From the NCBI GenBank assembly GCA_018816345.1, contig JAHIWG010000015.1:1-33821 (forward strand): a DNA stretch of 33,821 nucleotides. The letters run 5' to 3'. The notes beneath the pieces are model-generated. The model did no database searches, was not told the origin of the DNA, and saw nothing but the letters and a program-made list of their open reading frames with translations. Source of the stretch: Spirochaetota bacterium. GTDB taxonomy: Bacteria; Spirochaetota; Spirochaetia; Treponematales; UBA12059. Positions 1 to 7,393 of this stretch are shown here, piece by piece. Every line of letters starts with the position of its first letter. Position 1 is the first letter of the stretch. The position numbers and the translations under genes were made by a program.

Positions 1-4
1 AAAA

Positions 5-948
5 GTGTTCCCCGCGGACGCGGGGATGAACCGAGGATCAGAACACCGTACCGAAAGAAAAAATAGTGTTCCCCGCGGACGCGGGGATGAACCGCTCCGG
101 AGGCCAGGCCCGACGGCGGCATGACCGTGTTCCCCGCGGACGCGGGGATGAACCGACGGCTGACGTCCTCGATAAAATGCGTGGCGAGTGTTCCCCGCGG
201 ACGCGGGGATGAACCGCGCAACTCCTCGGGCGACATCCTCGTCTATCCGTATTCCCCGCGGACGCGGGGATGAACCGGGACGTCTACGCCCTGTTCCTGG
301 TCAGTAACCGTGTTCCCCGCGGACGCGGGGATGAACCGTCGACGCGTAGCGGCGTAATCGGTACGGCCGCGTGTTCCCCGCGGACGCGGGGATGAACCGG
401 GCTTCGATAGAGACTCACCCGTGATCGCCGCGTGTTCCCCGCGGACGCGGGGATGAATCGGCTCATATCGAGCTGGGCGGCAAACTCTACGCGTGTTCCC
501 CGCGGACGCGGGGATGAACCGAGGTCATTATTGACGCCCGCCCCACGCAGATAGTGTTCCCCGCGGACGCGGGGATGAACCGGGGCGTCCCCTGGTTTAT
601 CAATATCTACATATGTGTTCCCCGCGGACGCGGGGATGAACCGGACGTCTGGCTCCTCGCCTACCGGGATAGCTTGTGTTCCCCGCGGACGCGGGGATGA
701 ACCGGAGGCCCAATGAAAACGAAGGTATTGTGGATCGTGTTCCCCGCGGACGCGGGGATGAACCGGCTCCTTCACGTCTCCACCTGCGAGAGCGCCAGTG
801 TTCCCCGCGGACGCGGGGATGAACCGGATGGATAGTCGCGGGCCTTGTGGCCGGCGTGGTGTTCCCCGCGGACGCGAGGATGAACCGGGGGCCTATATGG
901 CTAAGAGTTCTCTCGGTATGTGTTCCCCGCGGACGCGGGGATGAACCG
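5..948 (+). CRISPR. Type I-E CRISPR array, 16 repeats and 15 spacers, trailer end
   Basis: A 29-base repeat beginning GTGTTCCCC and ending GGGGATGAACCG recurs every 61 bases, starting at 5, 66, 127, 188, 249, 310, 371, 432, 493, 554, 615, 676, 737, 798, 859 and 920. All 15 spacers are 32 bases and no two are alike. Repeat length, spacer length, the inner CCCCGCG/CGCGGGG hairpin and the ACCG end match the E. coli type I-E repeat class. By analogy with E. coli the array reads on the plus strand with its leader to the left, outside the window. Three repeats carry one change each: 249 (third base A), 432 (ends GAATCG) and 859 (GCGAGG in the stem). The change next to the last repeat fits an old trailer end. 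No leader or cas gene is seen to the right, and the array may continue leftward past base 1. Confidence 0.97.
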
Positions 949-949
949 G

Positions 950-1195
950 ATAACGATACGCTCCGCTAGCAGCTGGTAACGATTTCCCGCGCGCTCTGAA
1001 GGTTCGAGGTTCGCCGCCTCGGCGCTTATTCTGTACGATCCTACGATATCGAATGCGTCGTAATAGCAGGAGAACAAGTCGATCCCGACACCCATGCCTC
1101 CTTGCCGTCGATACGACTTCGTCGACGCGCTCGTATCTCGAATAAGTCTCGAGGACCGTCGCGCCGCCCATCATGACCCCGACGAAGCCTTCCAT
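950..1195 (-). pseudogene. Possible frameshifted gene remnant beside the CRISPR trailer
   Basis: The 353 bases between the array and the nitrilase gene (949-1301) hold no intact gene. On the minus strand an ATG at 1195 opens about 33 codons (MEGFVGVMMGGATVLETYSR...). Coding-like sequence then continues in another frame from about 1095 (MGVGIDLFSCYYDAFDIVGS...) until it runs into the array. Joined by one frameshift near 1095-1100, the two parts give about 80 plausible residues. The second frame has AGGAGG only one base before its ATG, too close to be a normal ribosome binding site, so decay or a frameshift is more likely than two genes. I do not recognise the family. The stretch is less G+C-rich than its neighbours and could simply be non-coding. 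Confidence 0.3.
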
Positions 1196-1301
1196 AACGT
1201 TGGGATACTAGTGCGCGCTTGTTAAACGACCGAGCGGCAATACCGCGAAATCGCGCCCGCCCAGGCGGCAGTTCAACGGCGAGGCCGTTCGTCTCGCGGC
1301 G

Positions 1302-2207
1302 TCAGCGTCCGACCATCCTAGCCCGGTTCAAGATATACCGGTCCGCGCCTATCCGGTTCTCCGTCTCCCAGGCCCGCAGGTACTCGTCTCGCATCGGCGG
1401 TATCCAGAATCCGGCTTGGGCGGGCCTATGCGCTCGAGGGCCCAGCTCGAGGTCAGCTATGGCGAGGTCGTCGGAATCCTCTCCAGCCGCGCGCGCGAGT
1501 ATCCGGCCGTCACGGCCGACGATCATGGTCGCGCCTACGAGCCGGCGCTCCACCGTCTCGCCGCGCGAGAGGCCGCGCCTCGTCGTAACGCGCCCGACCA
1601 GCGACGCGTGCACGACGGGCAGGCCGGCTAAGGCAGCGAAGGCCGCCGGGGTAGACCTGCAGAGCCGGTCGTTATACGCGTCCAGCTCGAGGTTTTCGGT
1701 GCCTACCGGAAGGCTCCACCAGCACGAGCCCGCGAGCGCGACGAGGACGTCCGGGCCCAGCTCGGAGAGCGTCTTATTCCGGAGCAGCTCCCAGCACATC
1801 GCGAGGCCGAAGGGACCGCAGGTACGGGCTGCGTCGCCGGGAGCGTAATACGCGTTCTCGAACTGGGTCGGCAGGTCCTTCCTATGCCTGAAGACGGCCC
1901 CGGACGGGTCGACGAGGACCATGGCGTTGTATACGTCCCCGCCCTCGATCTCGAGGAACGAGCCGGCTACGGCGACGCTCGTCGCTACCGACTCGGCCTT
2001 GAGCCTATCGAGCGCGCCCGAGTCCCGGTTGCGACCGGGCACGGCGAGCATATCGTCCCCTATGAACACGCCCGAGGTGAAGAATTCCGGGAGGACGACG
2101 ACGTCGGCCCCCTGCCCGGCCGCGCGACGTATTAGCGCCACGGCCCTATCCAGGTTAGCCTCGACTTCGCCCTGCTCAACTCGTAGCTGCGCCGCAGCGA
2201 ATCTCAT
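1302..2207 (-). CDS. Carbon-nitrogen hydrolase (nitrilase superfamily)
   Basis: Predicted cytoplasmic amidohydrolase of 301 residues, a normal length for the family. The Glu-Lys-Cys catalytic triad is visible: Glu41 in VVLPEFF, Lys110 in FRHRKDLP and Cys138 in LAMCWELLRN. The start AAQLRVEQGEVEANL is the usual first strand and helix of the fold. These enzymes hydrolyse C-N bonds of amides, nitriles, carbamoyl compounds or N-acyl groups; the substrate cannot be read from this sequence. The ATG is preceded by GGGGGAGGG at good spacing. It lies 36 bases downstream of the radical SAM gene on the same strand, so the two are probably co-transcribed. The tail after residue 260 (RAHRPAQAGFWIPPMRDEY) has no motif I can assign. 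Confidence 0.9.
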   Translation of the reverse strand: MRFAAAQLRVEQGEVEANLDRAVALIRRAAGQGADVVVLPEFFTSGVFIGDDMLAVPGRNRDSGALDRLKAESVATSVAVAGSFLEIEGGDVYNAMVLVDPSGAVFRHRKDLPTQFENAYYAPGDAARTCGPFGLAMCWELLRNKTLSELGPDVLVALAGSCWWSLPVGTENLELDAYNDRLCRSTPAAFAALAGLPVVHASLVGRVTTRRGLSRGETVERRLVGATMIVGRDGRILARAAGEDSDDLAIADLELGPRAHRPAQAGFWIPPMRDEYLRAWETENRIGADRYILNRARMVGR

Positions 2208-2243
2208 AGCGCCCTCCCCCGCGACCCGGTCGCCGCGTCTTCC

Positions 2244-3377
2244 CTAGGCCGTGGCCCGGCCGGCGTCGGCCCGGCACGAACCTAGGCTCGCGACCCAGCC
2301 TCTCTTGTTCCACAGGGCGCAACCGCCCCTGGTCTCCGTGAGCTCGGCGTGGCGGGAGCGTATCTCCCGCATCAGGGGCGAGGCCAACGCGGCCGCCAGG
2401 CCCTCGGCGCCGGCGTTGGAATCGGAGAACGGCGCGAAGGGGCAGGCCTCCAGCGAGCCGTCGGCGGCGAGGTGGATGAAGCCGCGGCCGGCGGCCAGGC
2501 AACCGCCGAAGGCCTCCTCGTCGCCGGGAAGGGACACCGTCATGAAGGGCCTGCGCGAGAAGCGCGTCGCGTCGTCGAGCAGGGCCTTCTGGCGCGCCTC
2601 GAGGACGAGGCCGTCGGTGCCGGGCTGTACCGGCACGTACTCTATCAGGAACAGGACCGACGCGCCGAGCTCCGCCACGCGGCCCAGGAAGGCGTCGGAC
2701 AGCGCGAGGTCGGCGTTGCGCGATGTCAGGGTCACCGACAGGCCGAAGGGGGCGCCTCGGCGCTTGAGCCCGGCCGCCGCCGCGAGGGCCTTCTCGTGGA
2801 TGCCTTCGCCCCGCCGCGCGGCGGTGAAGGCCTCGTCCCCCTCGACGCTGAATATCGGCACCATGCCGCTCCGCGCGAACAGGGCCTCGGCCGTCTCGTC
2901 GAACAGCGTGCCGTTCGTGAAGACGGCTACGGCGGGCCCGCGGAGGCCGGCTATCCGCTCGAGCAAGTCCATGCGGACGAGAGGCTCGCCCCCCGCGACG
3001 AGGAAGGTGCCTACGCCCATCTCCGCCGCCTCGCGGAACAGCTCTTCGAAGCGCTCGTCCGAGAGCTCGGGGGCCGCTCCCGGTCTCAGGGCCTTGGAAT
3101 AGCAGCCGGCGCAGTCCAGGTTGCAGCGCCTCGTCACCGAGGCTATCAGGATTCCGGGGACGGACCTCCCAGCCGCCGCGGCCGCGGCGCGCTTCCGGGC
3201 CTGGCCCCCCTGGAAGGCCGCGGTAGCCGCGAGGCGGACCGCGGAGCGGACCGATCCGGCTAAGCCGCGGAGGCCGCCCGAGAGCGCCGCGGGCGATAGC
3301 GCCCGGCTCATGGCGGCCCGCCGCGCTCGTCGGAAGAAAGCGCCGTTGCGCTCGTCGAAAACGGAGAATGGTTCCAT
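2244..3377 (-). CDS. Radical SAM protein with SPASM/twitch-like C-terminus
   Basis: A 377-residue protein. The CxxxCxxC motif that binds the SAM-coordinating 4Fe-4S cluster is CNLDCAGC (Cys85, Cys89, Cys92), followed by the GGEP motif (129-132) that contacts SAM. The C-terminal part has Cys293, then Gly307 and Cys312 in the CxnGx4C pattern of SPASM/twitch domains, with further cysteines at 353 and 368, so at least one auxiliary iron-sulfur cluster is likely. About 70 residues rich in Ala and Arg precede the core. SPASM proteins often modify peptides, but no precursor peptide gene is visible nearby, so the substrate is unknown. The start is supported by GGAGGG just upstream. The nitrilase gene follows at once, which suggests a shared pathway. 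Family assignment is firm; role is not known. Confidence 0.9.
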   Translation of the reverse strand: MEPFSVFDERNGAFFRRARRAAMSRALSPAALSGGLRGLAGSVRSAVRLAATAAFQGGQARKRAAAAAAGRSVPGILIASVTRRCNLDCAGCYSKALRPGAAPELSDERFEELFREAAEMGVGTFLVAGGEPLVRMDLLERIAGLRGPAVAVFTNGTLFDETAEALFARSGMVPIFSVEGDEAFTAARRGEGIHEKALAAAAGLKRRGAPFGLSVTLTSRNADLALSDAFLGRVAELGASVLFLIEYVPVQPGTDGLVLEARQKALLDDATRFSRRPFMTVSLPGDEEAFGGCLAAGRGFIHLAADGSLEACPFAPFSDSNAGAEGLAAALASPLMREIRSRHAELTETRGGCALWNKRGWVASLGSCRADAGRATA

Positions 3378-3442
3378 CGTCCCTCCATGCGGGCAGCCCG
3401 GGCCCGCGTTACGCGCCGCCCCGACGGCCTACCCGCCTCGTC

Positions 3443-3491
3443 GTATCTAGATACCGGCCAGTCCCGCCTTGGCGGCGACCGCGGCCGGTAT
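3443..3491. promoter_or_regulatory. Nested inverted repeats between the LuxR and radical SAM genes
   Basis: Three elements sit together. A perfect 12-base palindrome GTATCTAGATAC lies at 3443-3454. A perfect 9-base inverted repeat, ATACCGGCC at 3451-3459 and GGCCGGTAT at 3483-3491, has a 23-base spacer. Inside that spacer is a second dyad, CCGCC-TT-GGCGG. The structure lies 44-92 bases past the luxR-type stop and 66 bases or more upstream of the radical SAM start, so it could be an operator for the neighbouring regulator or a structured leader. No U-tract follows the stem on the minus strand, so a standard intrinsic terminator is less likely. The palindrome is AT-rich against a G+C-rich background. 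Confidence 0.45.
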
Positions 3492-3534
3492 TCAGTCTAT
3501 AAGGAGATCGAAGGCAGCGTCCAGCTCGCCGCGA

Positions 3535-4257
3535 TCAGTCGGGTCCGTCCCCGTCCAGGGCCTCGCGGCGGGAACGCACGCCGAGCTTCTCGAAGACGCG
3601 GGCCATGTGGGTCTCCGCGGTGCGCCTACCTATCGCGAGGGCCGAGGCGACCTGGCCTATGGTGAGCGGCTCGGCGCACAGCGCCAGCACCGCCGCCTCG
3701 CGGGGGCTCAGGGCCGGCAGCGCGCCACGTACGCGCTCGGCGGTCCAGGCCGCGTAATCAGCCCGGCCAAGCCGTTCAGCGACGGCCAGCAGGTTGTTGA
3801 GCTGGGCGTTGAGCGCGTCGAGGGCCTCGCAGTCGGAGGCGCCGAACGAAGGCCCTCGCCTAGAGCGCTGGACTGAAATATTCAGGGGTAGCGCCGGCCG
3901 GAAAGGGCTCAGCCCGTAGGCGAGGTCAAGGCCTCGGCCGAAATCCCGCATGAATTCCGTCTCGCCGTAATCCAGCCAGGGGACCACGTCCCTGCCGCTC
4001 CGCGCGGCGAGCGCCTCGTCGTAGCCTATGAACGGGACCCGCGTGCGGAAGTAGTCGTTATAGTCGCGCCTCGCGCGCTCGTCCCAACCGTCGCAGGCCA
4101 CGCATCGGAGCTCCCTGTCGAAGACGCCTACGCCCGCGTCGCACGGTACGAGTCTCGCGGTCCCGGCCATGAACGCCGCGAGGAGCGCCGAACGCGTCGA
4201 CGCGCCGCCGGCCTCGAGTACGCATTCGTGCACGGCCTTCCACACCCGCTCATCCAT
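3535..4257 (-). CDS. LuxR-family transcriptional regulator
   Basis: A 240-residue DNA-binding regulator. Residues 182-233 (LSPREAAVLALCAEPLTIGQ...) form a LuxR/GerE-type helix-turn-helix: LSPRE opens the first helix, and TAETHMARVFEKLGVRSRREA carries the recognition and dimer helices. The N-terminal 170 residues look like a GAF- or PAS-like sensor, but no ligand motif is clear and no response-regulator receiver domain is present. It is followed on the same strand, after 157 bases containing inverted repeats, by the radical SAM and nitrilase genes, which are plausible targets. There is no Shine-Dalgarno site before the ATG; instead a perfect TATAAT ends 7 bases upstream, so the message may be leaderless. 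Confidence 0.88.
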   Translation of the reverse strand: MDERVWKAVHECVLEAGGASTRSALLAAFMAGTARLVPCDAGVGVFDRELRCVACDGWDERARRDYNDYFRTRVPFIGYDEALAARSGRDVVPWLDYGETEFMRDFGRGLDLAYGLSPFRPALPLNISVQRSRRGPSFGASDCEALDALNAQLNNLLAVAERLGRADYAAWTAERVRGALPALSPREAAVLALCAEPLTIGQVASALAIGRRTAETHMARVFEKLGVRSRREALDGDGPD

Positions 4258-4264
4258 GCGATGG

Positions 4265-4270
4265 ATTATA
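4265..4270 (-). promoter_or_regulatory. -10 box directly before the luxR-type gene (leaderless candidate)
   Basis: On the minus strand the sequence reads TATAATccatcgcATG, so a perfect -10 hexamer ends 7 bases before the start codon. Transcription would begin at or next to the ATG. No purine-rich ribosome binding site is present. No good -35 hexamer is seen at 16-18 bases (GTATGA at 17), so an activator or another promoter may be needed. Confidence 0.5.
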
Positions 4271-4353
4271 GCGCAAGAATACGTAAATCATACGGATACC
4301 GTCGCGGCCGCGGCGAGGCTAGTGTCAGGGCATAGCGATTCAGGGAGGCTTCT

Positions 4354-4896
4354 ATGAGGAAACGAGGGCTAAGCGGGGCGGTGATACTGGCGCTGGCGGC
4401 GGGCGCCGCCTTCGGACAGGCGACGCAGGCCGAACAGCCCATACCGCTGTTCCAGGACGCCGGGCTGATGACGGGGCTCATCCTGGAGGCGACGGGATTC
4501 GGCTTGGTCGTAGGCGGCGGGGCGGCGGCGGCGGTCTCGCTCGACGCCGCCCTGGTCATGATGCAGATAGCCCCGATCTGCTCGGCCGCTGGAGCCTGGG
4601 TCAGCCAGGGCAAGATGGAAAGCTATACCGAGCTATGGCTATCCCGGGGCCTGGAGTTCGACGCCGAGGCGCTCATCAGGAAATCGCGGGCCGCCGCGAT
4701 AGGGACGAGCGCCTTCGCAGCCTGCGCCCTCGTCCTGCCCTTGCTCGGCGAGATAGGCGCCTACTTGTCGCTAGCCTGCTCCGGCGTCGCGGTAGGCTGG
4801 GACATGTACGCGTTCTATACGGCGAGGGGCGTCTGGCACCGCGGGATAAACGAGGCGATACTCGGCTCCGGGATCGACTGGAAGGCGTACCGGTAA
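4354..4896 (+). CDS. Hypothetical exported membrane protein
   Basis: A 180-residue protein of unknown family. The first 21 residues are a good signal peptide (MRKRG, then a hydrophobic Ala/Leu core ending AAFGQA). Three further hydrophobic stretches follow at about 40-62, 64-83 and 112-148, so it is probably a small inner-membrane protein, or a surface protein with hydrophobic helices. GGGAGG lies six bases before the ATG. The next gene, a lipoprotein, begins 21 bases after the stop on the same strand, so the two are likely one envelope operon. No catalytic motif is visible. Confidence 0.75.
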   Translation: MRKRGLSGAVILALAAGAAFGQATQAEQPIPLFQDAGLMTGLILEATGFGLVVGGGAAAAVSLDAALVMMQIAPICSAAGAWVSQGKMESYTELWLSRGLEFDAEALIRKSRAAAIGTSAFAACALVLPLLGEIGAYLSLACSGVAVGWDMYAFYTARGVWHRGINEAILGSGIDWKAYR

Positions 4897-4917
4897 TCGG
4901 CGCGGAGGCATAGGAAC

Positions 4918-5355
4918 ATGAAGCGAATGATCGCGGCGACGACCCTTCTCCTAGGGCTCGCCTTCTCCCTCGCGGGATGCCAGCTGCTCTTCGAGCCCAA
5001 GGGAGAGCTATACGTCTCCGTCGACGGGGTCTACGGGTCGGTGACCTGCGAGCTATACCGAATCAGCTACCTGGAACCTGGGCGCAGCGCCGATACCGGC
5101 GAGAACATCTACGGCGCCATGGCGAGGCGGCAGACCGTCTCGGGGCGGGAATGGATGGTATTCGAGATACCCAAGGGCCGCTGGGACATCTATATGCAGT
5201 ATCTAACGCGCGGCGCGTTCTATAGTACCGCCTCGGATCGTAATACGGTGAACCTCGAGCTGAACGAATGGGCCGCCCTCTGGCTCCCGGCCGGCGATTG
5301 GACGAGCACGCGGGAATACTCCGGCGACGGCGCGGTGAGCATACCCGGGCTATGA
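4918..5355 (+). CDS. Small lipoprotein of unknown function
   Basis: A 145-residue protein with a bacterial lipoprotein signal: MKRM, a hydrophobic core, then lipobox LAGC with Cys21 as the lipidation site. The mature part is rich in Tyr and Trp and alternates polar and hydrophobic residues (GELYVSVDGVYGSVTCELYRI), which suggests a beta-sandwich. It is probably anchored to the inner or outer membrane facing the periplasm. It follows the membrane protein gene and ends in a hairpin shared with the convergent GNAT-YoaP gene. No family is recognised. Confidence 0.78.
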   Translation: MKRMIAATTLLLGLAFSLAGCQLLFEPKGELYVSVDGVYGSVTCELYRISYLEPGRSADTGENIYGAMARRQTVSGREWMVFEIPKGRWDIYMQYLTRGAFYSTASDRNTVNLELNEWAALWLPAGDWTSTREYSGDGAVSIPGL

Positions 5356-5360
5356 GCCCG
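5346..5360. terminator. Hairpin over convergent stop codons, possible bidirectional terminator
   Basis: CGGGCT-atg-AGCCCG is a perfect 6 bp stem with a 3-base loop. It covers the TGA of the plus-strand lipoprotein gene (5353-5355) and the TAG of the minus-strand GNAT-YoaP gene (5350-5352), whose ends overlap by six bases. No T-run follows on either strand, so intrinsic termination would be weak. The position between converging genes is the main argument. Confidence 0.35.
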
Positions 5361-6150
5361 CCCTCGCCGTCAGGAGCTTCTTGAATTTATCGGCGGGCAT
5401 GGGCTCCCACGCTATGAGCTCCTCGCCGAGGAAGACGGACACGATGCCGAAGGGCGAGGGCAGGGCCCTGGCCTTCGCGAGGGTGTCGACCTCGACGAGC
5501 CGGGTCTCGACGCCCAGCTCGGCGGCGGCCTCGGCCATCTCGCGGGCGTAGGCGGGGACGTGCGGGCATTGGGGCGACCAGAAGATAGTCACGCCCGTCC
5601 CGCCTTCCAGCCTGCACGCCCGGGACGCCGCGGAGAAGCGCGGTCGAGGGGCCGCGGGATCCAGCCGCTTGGCGAGGAGTACGACCTCCCCCCCGAGGAC
5701 CTCGTCGACGGCCTCGTAGCCCTTCGCCCGGAGGTACTTGCCGTCGGAGAGGAAGGGTAGCTTCTTCTTGCCGGCGATGAAGCAGACGCCCGCGTCGCCC
5801 GTCCCCGGCCCGCGACCGAGCCCCGCGAGGGCGTCCTCCTCGCAGGCCGAGAGGAGCCGAGAGCCGAGGCCCGCGCCCTTATAGGCGCCGGCCACCCAGA
5901 AGCATTGCGCGAAGGTCCAGCCGGGAGCCTCGACGGGGAACCAGGCCGACTCCGCCGGGCCGTACTCGATGAAGACCTTGCCTCGGACGTCCGCCTTCTT
6001 GAAGCGGTGCCCCTCGGGAAAGCGCGCCGCGAGCCAGGCCTTCTTGGCCGCGGCCCTCGCCTTATTGTCGGCGTCGTTGCCTATGGCGCAGCAGACGTGC
6101 TCGCGCTCGATGTTTCCCGCGTCGACGTCGATGATGCGTACTGTTTCCAT
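5350..6150 (-). CDS. GNAT acetyltransferase with C-terminal YoaP-type domain
   Basis: A 266-residue two-domain protein. Residues 1-165 are a GNAT N-acetyltransferase domain. The acetyl-CoA-binding stretch is FWVAGAYKGAGLGSRLLSAC (84-103), with the R/Q-x-x-G-x-G pattern as KGAGLG. Residues 185-266 (GVTIFWSPQCPHVPAYAREM...) resemble a thioredoxin-like fold with a single Cys (Cys195) and match the arrangement of YoaP-type proteins, where a GNAT domain precedes a YoaP domain. The acceptor substrate is unknown. The start has GGGAGGAG just upstream. It lies 28 bases downstream of the trmO-like gene on the same strand, so they may be co-transcribed. Architecture is confident; biological role is not. 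Confidence 0.83.
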   Translation of the reverse strand: METVRIIDVDAGNIEREHVCCAIGNDADNKARAAAKKAWLAARFPEGHRFKKADVRGKVFIEYGPAESAWFPVEAPGWTFAQCFWVAGAYKGAGLGSRLLSACEEDALAGLGRGPGTGDAGVCFIAGKKKLPFLSDGKYLRAKGYEAVDEVLGGEVVLLAKRLDPAAPRPRFSAASRACRLEGGTGVTIFWSPQCPHVPAYAREMAEAAAELGVETRLVEVDTLAKARALPSPFGIVSVFLGEELIAWEPMPADKFKKLLTARAGS

Positions 6151-6178
6151 GCTCTCCTCCCGGCCCGCGGCGCGGCGG

Positions 6179-6652
6179 CTAGAACTCGAAATTCGCGAAG
6201 AAGGCCGCGGAATCCTCGATGCACTCGGGCCACTCCCCGAACCAGGGGGCCACGCGGACCTCCCTAGCCCGGTCGCAGACCGGGATATAGGGCTTGACGT
6301 CGAGGAGGGGCGTGCCGTCGAAGGCGTCGATGTAGTCTAGCACGACGAGGCCCTTCTCCGCGTCTATTGATACGATGCCGCAGCTCGTCAGGGCCACGGG
6401 GTTCGGCCGGTACTCGGAGCGGCAGGCGAAGACGCCGGCCCTCACGCCCGGTGCGTAGGGGAGCTCGCAGGACAGCGTACCCCGGTATTCCGGCGAGTCC
6501 ATCCTGTCGGCCCACCAGAGGGCGTTGATCCTGCCGAATTCCGACAGCGCCAGCAGGCCCTCGCGGTACGCCCCGTCGATCTCGAGCGCGTAGTAGCCCC
6601 TCCCGTCGTCGGCCCTGACGCGCCCTATGGCGCGTAGCGTCATTTCTTTCAT
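6179..6652 (-). CDS. TrmO/TsaA-family tRNA methyltransferase-like protein
   Basis: A 157-residue protein of the TsaA/UPF0066 family. In E. coli the longer member TrmO uses S-adenosylmethionine to methylate N6-threonylcarbamoyladenosine at position 37 of threonine tRNAs. Family signatures are GVFACRSEYRPNPVALTS (73-90, the equivalent of RSPxRPNPIGLS) and DAFDGTPLLDVKPYIP (109-124). It is a short form: it has the beta-barrel core but not the C-terminal domain of E. coli TrmO, so tRNA binding may differ. AGGAGG precedes the ATG at good spacing. The GNAT-YoaP gene follows on the same strand. Substrate is inferred from family only. Confidence 0.8.
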   Translation of the reverse strand: MKEMTLRAIGRVRADDGRGYYALEIDGAYREGLLALSEFGRINALWWADRMDSPEYRGTLSCELPYAPGVRAGVFACRSEYRPNPVALTSCGIVSIDAEKGLVVLDYIDAFDGTPLLDVKPYIPVCDRAREVRVAPWFGEWPECIEDSAAFFANFEF

Positions 6653-6871
6653 AGCATCCTCCTATCGGCGATTCGATACGGGAAGCATAGCGAGGGCGAG
6701 CCCGGCCTTCCCGACGGCGATTGCTCGGCGGGGCGCCCGAAACGCGGCGTCTGCCTCGTTCGACGCTCGGCCCGACCGAAATTGCGGACTTCTCTCCGCC
6801 GGGGCGAGGGCGGCCCCGTACGCGCTTGCGCTCCGGACGCCGTCCCGCTATCGTGGTCCTCGGAGGCACCG

Positions 6872-7393
6872 ATGGAATACAGGCTCGAGCGCGCGAGGCC
6901 GTTCGTACTAGTCGGCATGAATTTCTTCGGCAACCCCTTCAGGTCGGCCGGCGCGTGGGACGAGGACAACGAGATCGGCTCCCTATGGAAGCGCCTCATG
7001 GCCTATCTCGCGGCGGACCCGGGCGCGGTGGCGGCCCTCCCGAGAGGCGATCCCGCCTGGTTCGAGGCTCACGTGCTCCACCCGTCGAGCGCGGTCAACG
7101 GGGACTACGAGGTCTTCATAGGCGCGGAGACCGCGGAGCCGCTCGCCTCGCCAGCGGCCTGCGTGGTCAAGGTCCTGCCCGCGGCCGACTACGCCGTGGC
7201 GACGCTGCGCGGCGACGAGATGACGCCGGGCTGGGAGGAGCGGCTGGCCGCGGACGCGCTCGCTCGCTACGGCCGGCCGCTCGCGCGGGGATGGGGCCTC
7301 CAACGGTACGACTCGCGCTTCAAGGGCCTCGGGGACCCCGGCTCGGCGTTCGAGGCGTGGTCTCCGCTAGTCCCCCCGGATACCGCGCGTTGA
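6872..7393 (+). CDS. GyrI-like small-molecule-binding domain protein
   Basis: A 173-residue stand-alone domain of the GyrI/AraC effector-binding type (SOUL-like fold), which binds small or hydrophobic ligands. Features are the opening MEYRLERARPFVLVGMNFFG strand, the central YEVFIGAET strand near residue 80, and the PAADYAVATLRG strand-turn near 101-112. The ATG at 6872 has GGAGG five bases upstream and is preferred to earlier in-frame starts. Its stop overlaps the TTG start of the AraC-type gene (TTGA), so the two are translationally coupled. In many regulators this domain is fused behind an AraC helix-turn-helix; here it is a separate gene placed first. A sensory partner role is inference. 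Confidence 0.72.
   Translation: MEYRLERARPFVLVGMNFFGNPFRSAGAWDEDNEIGSLWKRLMAYLAADPGAVAALPRGDPAWFEAHVLHPSSAVNGDYEVFIGAETAEPLASPAACVVKVLPAADYAVATLRGDEMTPGWEERLAADALARYGRPLARGWGLQRYDSRFKGLGDPGSAFEAWSPLVPPDTAR

Noticed and set aside
284-775. Minus-strand open frame with repeating HPRVRGEH and RFIPASAGNT units
   Set aside because: It is the translation of the CRISPR repeats; the periodicity is that of the array, not of a protein.
949-1200. CRISPR leader or cas gene to the right of the array
   Set aside because: The repeat orientation places the leader on the left, and no Cas motif is seen in any frame here.
1219-1848. Plus-strand open frame of 209 codons
   Set aside because: It lies antisense to the nitrilase gene, which has the full catalytic triad; long antisense frames are expected at this G+C.
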